Of a DNA stretch of 64,000 nt, positions 18,227-26,492 are shown in pieces. This DNA comes from Opitutia bacterium Tous-C1TDCM (GTDB taxonomy: Bacteria > Verrucomicrobiota > Verrucomicrobiia > Opitutales > Opitutaceae). Under the pieces are notes generated by a model that saw only the letters and a program-made list of their open reading frames with translations, was not told the DNA's origin and searched no databases. The translations under genes and the position numbers were made by a program. How positions within the stretch are numbered: position 1 is the stretch's first letter; each line of letters begins with the position of its first letter. Where the stretch lies: the NCBI GenBank assembly GCA_002288455.1, contig NEUS01000002.1, positions 16,797 to 80,796 on the forward strand, given 5' to 3'.

Positions 18227-21200
18227 TGGAGCACGAGTTCGGGCCGGCACGCCGCCGGCAGGACCGGGGCTTTTTCGCCGCGCACCAGCGTTTCGAGCAA
18301 TCGGCCGAGATGTCCGGCGTAGGCAGCCGGATTCACAAAGGTCGGCCGCCGCGCCATGCCCGCTGCGATGCGCTCGCCCAGTCCGCGGCGATAGGCCGGC
18401 TCATTCGCCAGCCGCACCGCCAGCGCGATGTACGCCGCTTCGTCCGGCACGATCAGTTCCGGAATTTCCAATTCGCGCAGCAGCGCCGCCGCCATGCGCC
18501 CGCGGTGCGTCGGACTTTCCTGCACCACCGGCGGCAGGCCCAGTTCGAGGGGATCGATCACGGAAATGCTGCCCGAAAATGGCGCCGTATCGAGGTACAC
18601 GTCGGCGAGCCGCTCGAGCGCCTTCACGTCCGCGCGCGACGGCAGCGAATCGGCCAACACCAATCGGTCGCGGGCCACGCCGTGGCGGGCGCAAATCGCG
18701 GTCAGGGAGCGCTCGAATTGCTGCACCGGAAACGCGCTCGACCAGTTCGGATTGAAGGGCAGCAGCACCAACTTGGACTTCGGCACCGCCCGCAGGATCT
18801 TCGCCCAGGTCTCCTGCTGCTCCGGCAAGATCTTGAAACAGGCCGCGGCGTTGAGAAACACGACGTCGTCGTCCGCCAGCCCCAGGCTCGCCCGGTCGAA
18901 GGTACGGCCCAAACCCGCGGCTTCCACGGTGTAATCCAGGCAACCCGGCGGGCCCGGGCAAAAACGGAGTCGCTCGCTGAAATGCTCCTGCAGGCCCGGC
19001 AGATCGTTCAGCGTCCCGGTCAGGAAGCCGTCGATGTGGCGCATGCCGGTGCTGGCCGGCGAGCAGTACGAGGTGAGCTGCACCGGCGCGAGCCGATGCA
19101 GCGCGATCAGCGCCACGGCATTCGCCACCGCGGTGACGTTCGTGCCGACGATCAGCACGTCGAGCTCGGCCGCGCGGATCGTCTGCACCTGCCGGTGCAG
19201 ATTCGCCGGCAGCGGCGTGAACGTATCCGCGAAAGAGCGACAGCGGTCCTCCACCGGCCCCGGGTTCCGCGCCACCGGAAACAGGCAGATCTCGAAACGA
19301 GCACGGTCGAGCTGCAGCGCGGGCAACGTGACGTGCGTCTCCGTCTGCGCGCCGAAATGCGCGCTGAGGAACCCGACTTTGATCTTGGTCCGCCCCTTCG
19401 GCCGCTTCGGCAGCTTCGCGTCGATCGCCGCCCCTTTGCGCCGCAGCACGAATTCCATGATCGCCGCCCGCCGTTCCGCGGTTTCCCGCGTGTTGCGCCG
19501 GCTGAAATAGAGGGGAATGCCGCTTGCCCGGAGGGCGAAGTATTCGGCGACCCGGAGCGTCAGCGACTCGGCCGCCCGCGTGCGCGTGCGTTCCTCGACG
19601 GCCCGCGCCGTTTGCAAAAGCTGGTCGTGGTACTGCTCCGCTTCGCCCGCGAGCACGAAAACCTGCGGCGCATGCAGCACATAGCCGAGGTAATCCTCCA
19701 GCAGCCAGGCCGGGATCTGCTCGAACGGTACCGCGACGCCGCCGCGGTGCGCCGGCGCCAGGAGCATGCGCGCCAGCAACGGCCGCACGTCGGGCGAATC
19801 CGCGCCCGCCGCCGCCAGGGCCGTATCCAGAATTCCGATTTGCTCGGCGAGGGCCGCGGTCGGCGGTTCGCTGTTCAGGCCGCTCTTGAGCAGGGCCCGG
19901 TAAACCTGCCCCAGGCTGCCGCGGAAATGCCCTTCCAGTTTCGCCGGCTCCGCCCCGACGACAAAGTTCATCAGCCCCTGCTGGAGTTCCGCGAGTTGGC
20001 TCCGGACCGACGGCTCGGCGGGATTCCCCGCGTAGGCCGCGACGATCTGCCGGATGGCTTCGACTTCGTCGGCGCCGAACACCTCGTCCGCGCTGAACGT
20101 TTCGCCGGCGGCCGCGGCCGGCGCCGGTTTCATTTCCGCCTGCAAGAGGCCGATGATTTCCCGCGCCCGCGCGGCGCATTCCTCCGACGGCGCCTGCCGC
20201 AAAGCCGCTTCGAGCATCGCCAGAGCCTCGGCCGGTTGGCCCGCGCGCACCTTGGCCTCGGCCTCCGCGATCAGGGTTTGGAAATCCGCCAAAGTCGTCC
20301 GCGGCGGGAGCCATTCCACGCCCGCCGAGGTCGGTTTCGGCGGCGGCAATTGCGCCGCATCGAATTTCTGCTGCGCCAACTTCACGGCCTCGGGACCGTA
20401 GAGTTTCGGATGATTCAGAATGATCCGGGCAAACATCGCCGGCAGGTGCGGCTGCAGCGTGTGGATCATGCTGCCCTCCTTCGCGCGGTAGAAGAACAAC
20501 GGCTCCGGGATGCGTTTGCCGACAAACCCTTGTTCGCCGCAGCCGATCCAGAAATCCCAATCCTCAACGCCGCGGGTCATGTTGGGGTTGTAGCCGCCGG
20601 CCGCCTCCCACGCCTTCCGGCGGAACAACGACGTGCAGGTGAACAGATTCTCTTTCTTGCAGAGCCGGGCGAAGTCGTAGTCCAGCGCGGGGCGCCGGGT
20701 GTTGTGCCCGCCGAAGTAGACCCAGTCGGTGTAGGCGATCGCGATTTCCGGATGCCGCTCGAGCAGCGCCACGGTCTTGGCCAAAAAGGTCGGATCGATG
20801 CGGTCGTCCGCATCCAACGGCAGGATACACTCGCCCCGGGCGAGCCGGATGCCGGCGTTGCGCGCGTCGGCGAGACCGCCGTTGGCCTTTTCCACCAGCC
20901 GGATTTTCCGCGCCGGGTGCCGCAGGATCAGGCCCTGCGCGACCTCGGAGGTACGGTCGGGACTGCCGTCGTTGACGATGACGATTTCCCAATGCGGATA
21001 GGTCTGGGCCAGCACGCTGTCGACGGCCTCGGCCAAGTATTGCGCCTGATTGTAGCAGGGGATGACGACCGAAACGAAGGTCGGCGCTTGCGGCGCTTGC
21101 GGCGCCGCGGCCGCCGCCAGCACCGCCCGCGCTTTTTCGAGTTGGGCGGCCGGATAGGCGGCCGGGTTGTTCAAGATCACCTGCGCCGTGCGGGTCCGGT

Positions 21201-23463
21201 GGTGCGCCACCGTCTGCGAATACACGCCGCTGTCCTTCTCGTTGTAGAGCAGACCGACGCGCGGCACGTAGGCCGCCTTCGCCCCGGCCACCGCCGCCGC
21301 CAGCCAGAAATCCCAATCCTCGTAGCCGCGCACGTTGTCGCGGTAGCCGCCCACCTTGGCCCAGATTGCCCGCCGGTAAAGGCAGCAGTAAACCAGTTGG
21401 TTGGCCGCGGCCAGGGCCTTGACGTCGAAGCGGCCCGGAATCTTCCGCACCCGCGTCTTGCCGTTGTCGAAAAGCGAATCCGTATAGACCAGGTCCACCG
21501 TCGCGTCGGCCTCGATCGCCCGGAAGGCATGCTCGAGGTAGCGCGGATCGATCTGGTCGTCGGCGTCGATCGGCAGAATGAATTCGCCCTGCGCCTGCCG
21601 GATGCCGGCATTGCGCGCCAGCGCGGGCTGCCCCGAATTGGGCTGGTCGACCACGGTGATGCGCCGATCGGCAAACTCCTCCGCGCACGCCTTCGCCACT
21701 GCGAGCGAATCGTCCGTGCTGCCGTCGTTGACGATGAGCAATTCCCAATTCTCGAACGTCTGGTGCACCACGCTGCGCACACACTCGCGCAGGAATTTGC
21801 CGTAGTTGTAGCACGTGATGACGACGCTGACGCGCACCGGCCGAGCCGCCGGCGCGACGATCCGGCCGGCCACGGCGGCCAACCCTGACCGCACCGCGGC
21901 CAACTCGAGCCCCGCCGCGTCCTTCGCCACCGGCGCCGTCGCCTGCGGAATCGAAGGCCGAACCCCGAGCACGATCTCGGCGCAGCGATCCAGGCAGGCA
22001 TGCCGACCCGGTTTCAGATCCTCGAGCGTCTTCGCCGTGAGTTCGCCGTGATGCACGTCGGGCATGTGCACGAGCGGAAAGTCGATATTCCAACGGAACA
22101 TGTACGCGTACGCAAAGCGGTACGCCGCCCGCGCGATTTCCTCGGCCGCGGCGGTGCTCCGCGGCCGAGCCGCGCGATCCGCCAGAAGGCCGGCGTAGTC
22201 GTCCGCCGCCGTGACGAAACGGATTCCCTCGCAGGGCATCCAGGGCGAGCGGGCCGCGAGAAAAACAGGCAGGCCGCGGCACGCCATTTCCAGCGCGATG
22301 GTGCTGCCGTACACAAACCCGACGTCCGTGCGGTCGACCAACGCGTAGCTGCTCACCTGGTCGTCGGGCATCACCACGGCGACGTTGTCCGGGACGCGGC
22401 CGCGCAAGTCCTCGAAGTGCCGCAGTTCGTCGAGATTTCTTCCCGTGGACTTCTTGCCGCCGGAATTCGGATGCACGCGCACGATCAGGGCGAGGCCGGG
22501 CTGGTCGCGCACGAACCGGATCGTTTCGTCGATCCAGCGGTTCTGGGTGCCGAAGGCCGAAGTCCGGTCGTCGTCCGCCACGATTTCGTCCGTGCTGCTG
22601 GTGAAGAGACTCCAGATTTGCCGGTCAGCGTGGCGTTCCAGAAACGGCGCGAGCGGCCCGAGCGAGCTTTGGACGCTGAAGGTCTTCCAGTTGAGATTGG
22701 CGCCGCGCGCCCGGTCGAGCAACCAGCCGGTCACCCGCGCGGCCTCCGCGGCGGCCAGCGGCACGCCGCCCCACTCCGCCCACAGCTTCGGATACGGCCG
22801 GAGCGAAAGGCAGCCCTCGTTCTCCCACAGGAGCAATTGTTCCTTGGCCAGACCCCGCTCATGGCAAACCACGCGGATGCCGCGTTCTTTCGCCAGTTCG
22901 AGCGCGATCCGGGTCACCGCCATGCGGCCGTTGAACATGAGCAGCACGTCGGGGCGCTCCGCCTCGAGCATTTGCGCGATGCACAGCAAGGCGACGCCGC
23001 CGCTGTAGAGGTAGCTGCGCAGCGTCGCGCAGTGTTTCGGATTCGCGAGGTCGATCGCGTTGATCCGCAGATGGGTGTGCACCGAGGACTTCACCCACGA
23101 CCCGAGCGGGTAGCCCTGGAATTCCGCCCGAAGCAATTCCGCGTCCGGCAACGCATCGACGAAAGCGCGGACGGCCGGCACGACTTCGGCCGACTTGTAG
23201 GCGCCGAGCCACGTGTGCGGCACGCGGTTGTTTTCGAGCAGGCCCTTCACCTGCACCTGGCAGACGGCACAGGCATTCGCCGGACGGCGACCCACGGTCG
23301 ACTCCCAGAACAAATCGCAATCCGTGAAGAGACCGTCGCAGCTGACGTAGCGGTAACTGTGCCCGCGCCACTGCAGGTTGTGGCAGATCGCGATCTCGTA
23401 GAGCGCATGCAGCTGCCAATAGGCGTACGGCGAGAAGCTGAGAATTTTGGCAGGAGTGGTCAT
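18223..23463 (-). CDS. Giant multi-domain glycosyltransferase (capsule-type GT, two GT2 domains, OGT/SPINDLY-like domain)
   Basis: 1746 aa; N-terminal capsule-polysaccharide-like GT; two GT2 modules (VSVVITCYNYGKFLRECVRSV... and VSVVIPCYNQAQYLAEAVDSV...); C-terminal IKVGFLSAHFGAQTETHVTLPAL...LQLTSYCSPASTGMRHIDGFLTG...DVYLDTAPFSGSISVIDPLELGLPPVV. Confidence 0.88.
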   Translation of the reverse strand: MTTPAKILSFSPYAYWQLHALYEIAICHNLQWRGHSYRYVSCDGLFTDCDLFWESTVGRRPANACAVCQVQVKGLLENNRVPHTWLGAYKSAEVVPAVRAFVDALPDAELLRAEFQGYPLGSWVKSSVHTHLRINAIDLANPKHCATLRSYLYSGGVALLCIAQMLEAERPDVLLMFNGRMAVTRIALELAKERGIRVVCHERGLAKEQLLLWENEGCLSLRPYPKLWAEWGGVPLAAAEAARVTGWLLDRARGANLNWKTFSVQSSLGPLAPFLERHADRQIWSLFTSSTDEIVADDDRTSAFGTQNRWIDETIRFVRDQPGLALIVRVHPNSGGKKSTGRNLDELRHFEDLRGRVPDNVAVVMPDDQVSSYALVDRTDVGFVYGSTIALEMACRGLPVFLAARSPWMPCEGIRFVTAADDYAGLLADRAARPRSTAAAEEIARAAYRFAYAYMFRWNIDFPLVHMPDVHHGELTAKTLEDLKPGRHACLDRCAEIVLGVRPSIPQATAPVAKDAAGLELAAVRSGLAAVAGRIVAPAARPVRVSVVITCYNYGKFLRECVRSVVHQTFENWELLIVNDGSTDDSLAVAKACAEEFADRRITVVDQPNSGQPALARNAGIRQAQGEFILPIDADDQIDPRYLEHAFRAIEADATVDLVYTDSLFDNGKTRVRKIPGRFDVKALAAANQLVYCCLYRRAIWAKVGGYRDNVRGYEDWDFWLAAAVAGAKAAYVPRVGLLYNEKDSGVYSQTVAHHRTRTAQVILNNPAAYPAAQLEKARAVLAAAAAPQAPQAPTFVSVVIPCYNQAQYLAEAVDSVLAQTYPHWEIVIVNDGSPDRTSEVAQGLILRHPARKIRLVEKANGGLADARNAGIRLARGECILPLDADDRIDPTFLAKTVALLERHPEIAIAYTDWVYFGGHNTRRPALDYDFARLCKKENLFTCTSLFRRKAWEAAGGYNPNMTRGVEDWDFWIGCGEQGFVGKRIPEPLFFYRAKEGSMIHTLQPHLPAMFARIILNHPKLYGPEAVKLAQQKFDAAQLPPPKPTSAGVEWLPPRTTLADFQTLIAEAEAKVRAGQPAEALAMLEAALRQAPSEECAARAREIIGLLQAEMKPAPAAAAGETFSADEVFGADEVEAIRQIVAAYAGNPAEPSVRSQLAELQQGLMNFVVGAEPAKLEGHFRGSLGQVYRALLKSGLNSEPPTAALAEQIGILDTALAAAGADSPDVRPLLARMLLAPAHRGGVAVPFEQIPAWLLEDYLGYVLHAPQVFVLAGEAEQYHDQLLQTARAVEERTRTRAAESLTLRVAEYFALRASGIPLYFSRRNTRETAERRAAIMEFVLRRKGAAIDAKLPKRPKGRTKIKVGFLSAHFGAQTETHVTLPALQLDRARFEICLFPVARNPGPVEDRCRSFADTFTPLPANLHRQVQTIRAAELDVLIVGTNVTAVANAVALIALHRLAPVQLTSYCSPASTGMRHIDGFLTGTLNDLPGLQEHFSERLRFCPGPPGCLDYTVEAAGLGRTFDRASLGLADDDVVFLNAAACFKILPEQQETWAKILRAVPKSKLVLLPFNPNWSSAFPVQQFERSLTAICARHGVARDRLVLADSLPSRADVKALERLADVYLDTAPFSGSISVIDPLELGLPPVVQESPTHRGRMAAALLRELEIPELIVPDEAAYIALAVRLANEPAYRRGLGERIAAGMARRPTFVNPAAYAGHLGRLLETLVRGEKAPVLPAACRPELVLQ

Positions 23464-24000
23464 GCGGGGAAAGCGACGGCCGACGGGACAACCCGGAACA
23501 GTTCAACCCGGACATGGTGCTGAGAAACCGAACCCGGGCTCGCCTCGGAGGCATGCCCACCGCGGCCCCAAGGGGCCGGGTGGCTTCGCACGGAAAGCAG
23601 GTCTCGGTTGATTCGCCGGGGCATGGCTTCCACTTAAGCAGAAATCCCGCCAAGTACCCTTCTCCCTGTCCCGCTTATACTTGCGATTCCCCGGCAAGAC
23701 ATCGCCGACTTCGCCGCAGGCAACCGGCAGTTTTTTCCTGTCCGGCAACGACCGCCGGGCCGCGTGGATTCAGCCCTTGCGCAAGAGGGTTGTCATCCCG
23801 TCTTAGCGCCAATTGCCGTTCCGCGGATAGCGGCTCCGCAACCGGTCGAAGATCTCGGGATCCATGCCCGGCTCTTACTTCGTCGCGAGTTCCTTGAAGT
23901 CGTAGCCCTTGACGAAGAGCGAGCGGAACGGGCTCTCGCGGATGATCGTTTCGTAATCCTCGAAGAACAGGCGGTTCTGGCCGTCGGAAGGAGCAGTCGT

Positions 24001-24669
24001 TCAGAGCGGAATCAGTTCGCGGCAGACCATGAAGCCCTCGGCCCAGGCCACGCCGCATTCGCGGCCCCGGACCACGCGGCGGGCGAGGAACGCCTCGACG
24101 GAACGGCTGTGCGGATCGGCGCGCACCTCCTGCGCGTAGGCTCCGTAGGCCCGGACCGCGGTCTCGACGTCAGCCTCCGTCAATTCGACGTATGCGGTCG
24201 GGCGATACGCGGCGCCCGGGCTGCCCCACTCCGTCGCGCTGGCCACCTCGAAGGCCCGCACCGCCCGGCAGGTTTCGCCCGGCTGGGGCCGGAACGCCGT
24301 GAGCGCGGCCTCGCAGACGCGACGATGGTCGATGTTGAGGTCGCCCCAGAAATGCGTGTAGACCGCCTCCGGCTGCACCTTCCGTTTCACGCGCTCGACG
24401 GTCTGCGCGAGCTTCAGCAACGGGACGCGGTCGAGTTGGTTGTCGGGAAAATTTCCGTACCCCGCGATCGAGCAGCCGAGAATTTTCGCCGCCGCCTGCG
24501 CGGCCCGCCGACGGACCTTGGCCGCGGCGGAATTGCGGCCGCGGGAACCGACGCCGTCGGTGAAAAAGAGCACATGGACCCGGTGGCCTTCGCGGACCCA
24601 GCGCGCGATGGCGCCGCCGCAACCCAGCGTTTCGTCATCCGCATGCGCGGCCAAAATCAGGATATTCAT
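24001..24669 (-). CDS. PIG-L/LmbE family deacetylase
   Basis: MNILILAAHADDETLGCGGAIARWVREGHRVHVLFFTDGVGSR (AHADDE motif) and THFWGDLNIDHRRV. Confidence 0.9.
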   Translation of the reverse strand: MNILILAAHADDETLGCGGAIARWVREGHRVHVLFFTDGVGSRGRNSAAAKVRRRAAQAAAKILGCSIAGYGNFPDNQLDRVPLLKLAQTVERVKRKVQPEAVYTHFWGDLNIDHRRVCEAALTAFRPQPGETCRAVRAFEVASATEWGSPGAAYRPTAYVELTEADVETAVRAYGAYAQEVRADPHSRSVEAFLARRVVRGRECGVAWAEGFMVCRELIPL

Positions 24670-24675
24670 GGCGGT

Positions 24676-25731
24676 TCAGGCTCCGAGCAGGGGCCAGTCC
24701 AGCGGCGTGCCGCGCGCGATGTCGCGACTGGCGCGCCGGCCGACGACCTGATCCCAATGCTTCGGCGGCAAGCCGGAGCCGGGGCGGATCGAACGGACGT
24801 TGTGTTCGCCGAACACCTCGCCGGCTTTGACGTCGGCGGTGACGAAGAGCGAGCGGCGGAAAACGCGGCTCGATTGCTCCTTCGCGGTCATCTCGTAGCT
24901 GACGCGGCCAAGCGCCTGTTCGGCGACCCGGATCGCGTCGACCATCGCCTTGAACTCCGCGGGTTCGAGGGAGAACGAGCTGTCCGGGCCCGGCTGCGCG
25001 CGCGACAGCGTGAAGTGTTTTTCGACGATGCAGGCGCCGAGCGCGACGGCGGCGACCGGCACGGCCACGCCCATCGTGTGGTCCGACAAGCCGGCCACCG
25101 TGCCGAAGGTCTCGCCCAGGTGCGGGATGGTGCGGAGATTCATCTCGTCGGGCGCCGACGGATACGCACTCGTGCATTTGAGCAGGGCCAGTTCCCGGCC
25201 GCCCGCCTGCCGGAACGCCCGCACCGCGTCGTCGATCTCGGCCATCGACGCCATGCCGGTGGAGATGATCGTGGGCTTGCCGGTGCGCGCCACCCGCCGG
25301 ATCAGCGGCAGGTCGACGATTTCGAACGACGCAATCTTGTGCGCGGGCACGTCCAGGCCCTCGAGGAAATCGACCGCCGTGAAGTCGAAGGGCGTCGAGA
25401 AGCAGTGCAGGCCGAGGCTTTCGGCCAAGGTCTTGAGCCGCGGAGTCCAATCCCACGGAGTGCACGCCTCGCCGTAGAGTTCGTGCAGGTTGCGTCCGGC
25501 CCAGATCGTGCCGGCGCCGATCTGGAACTCCGGCGTGCGCAGGTTCAGCGTCATCGTGTCCGGCGTGTAGGTTTGCAGCTTGAGCGCATCGGCGCCCGCC
25601 GCCTTCGCGGCCCGCACGATCTCCGCGGCCTGGGCGAAATCCTGGTTATGGTTGGCCGACATCTCGGCGATCACGTAGACCGGATGCCCGGGACCGATGG
25701 CACGGCCTTGGATATTGAAGCGAGGAGTCAT
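24676..25731 (-). CDS. pseI: Pseudaminic acid synthase (NeuB family)
   Basis: GHPVYVIAEMSANHNQDFAQAAEIVRAAKAAGADALKLQTYTPDTMT; LLKCTSAYPS; GLSDHTMG; C-terminal SAF-like RSLFVTADVKAGEVFGEHNVRSIRPGSGL. Confidence 0.93.
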   Translation of the reverse strand: MTPRFNIQGRAIGPGHPVYVIAEMSANHNQDFAQAAEIVRAAKAAGADALKLQTYTPDTMTLNLRTPEFQIGAGTIWAGRNLHELYGEACTPWDWTPRLKTLAESLGLHCFSTPFDFTAVDFLEGLDVPAHKIASFEIVDLPLIRRVARTGKPTIISTGMASMAEIDDAVRAFRQAGGRELALLKCTSAYPSAPDEMNLRTIPHLGETFGTVAGLSDHTMGVAVPVAAVALGACIVEKHFTLSRAQPGPDSSFSLEPAEFKAMVDAIRVAEQALGRVSYEMTAKEQSSRVFRRSLFVTADVKAGEVFGEHNVRSIRPGSGLPPKHWDQVVGRRASRDIARGTPLDWPLLGA

Positions 25732-25748
25732 GGGCGTGTTTCCAGATA

Positions 25749-26492
25749 TCAGGGGGAAGGCTCCGGCCGCGGAACCGGCGTGATTTTCACGTCCGCCACG
25801 AGCCGGCCGTCGTAGAGCGCGGGACGCTTGAACTCGAAACGGAAGCCCGCGTGTTCGAGAAACGCGGGCGGATAGCCGTCGGCGTCCAGCATCCGGATGA
25901 AATCGTGCAACGCGTCCAGCGAACCCGGCGCCGCGATCGCGCTCTCCGCCGGTTTGCGGCGCTTGAAGGCGACGACCGCGCCCCGCTGCGGCACCGGCGC
26001 CGGGGTTTCCCGCACGAGGCGGGCAACCATCGCGGCGGCGAGCCGCGTGGCGCGGATCAAAATTTCCTCGGCGCCTCCCTCGAGCGAAAGCGGCTGCTTG
26101 AGATAGACGGGGCCCGCATCGAACGCCGCCGTCATGCGCAGGGCCGTGAGCTTCGTTTCCCGGTGGCCGCGCGCGATCAGGTTCTGGAGCGGACTGCCGC
26201 CCCGGCCGTACGGCACGTCGGTCATGTGGAAGCAGACGCATTCGTGCCGCGCGATCAATGCGTCGGGCACCTTCCAGGACCAATGCAGGAAAAAAACATA
26301 GCGGGGCGCGAGTACGTCCACCGCTTCGGCGGTCAGCTGATCGCGGTCCCCGATATAGCTCCACTCGCCGGGCAAGCCGGCCAAGTGCTCGTCGAAGATG
26401 CGCCGGTTCCACGGCTTGCAGCCGACCACGAGGTAGCGCGCGGGACGGCGGGAAACGACGGAACGGCGGGGCTGGGCGCGGCGGCTTTTCAT
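25749..26492 (-). CDS. Formyltransferase-family protein
   Basis: CVCFHMTDVPYGRGGSPLQNLIARGHRETKLTALRMTAAFDAGPVYLKQPLSLEGGAEEI resembles Formyl_trans_N proteins in Pse/Leg loci. Confidence 0.82.
   Translation of the reverse strand: MKSRRAQPRRSVVSRRPARYLVVGCKPWNRRIFDEHLAGLPGEWSYIGDRDQLTAEAVDVLAPRYVFFLHWSWKVPDALIARHECVCFHMTDVPYGRGGSPLQNLIARGHRETKLTALRMTAAFDAGPVYLKQPLSLEGGAEEILIRATRLAAAMVARLVRETPAPVPQRGAVVAFKRRKPAESAIAAPGSLDALHDFIRMLDADGYPPAFLEHAGFRFEFKRPALYDGRLVADVKITPVPRPEPSP

Noticed and set aside
18196-21888. 1230-aa plus-strand ORF
   Set aside because: Antisense to the clearly coding giant glycosyltransferase; Arg/His/Gln-rich translation typical of high-GC antisense frames; no domain motifs
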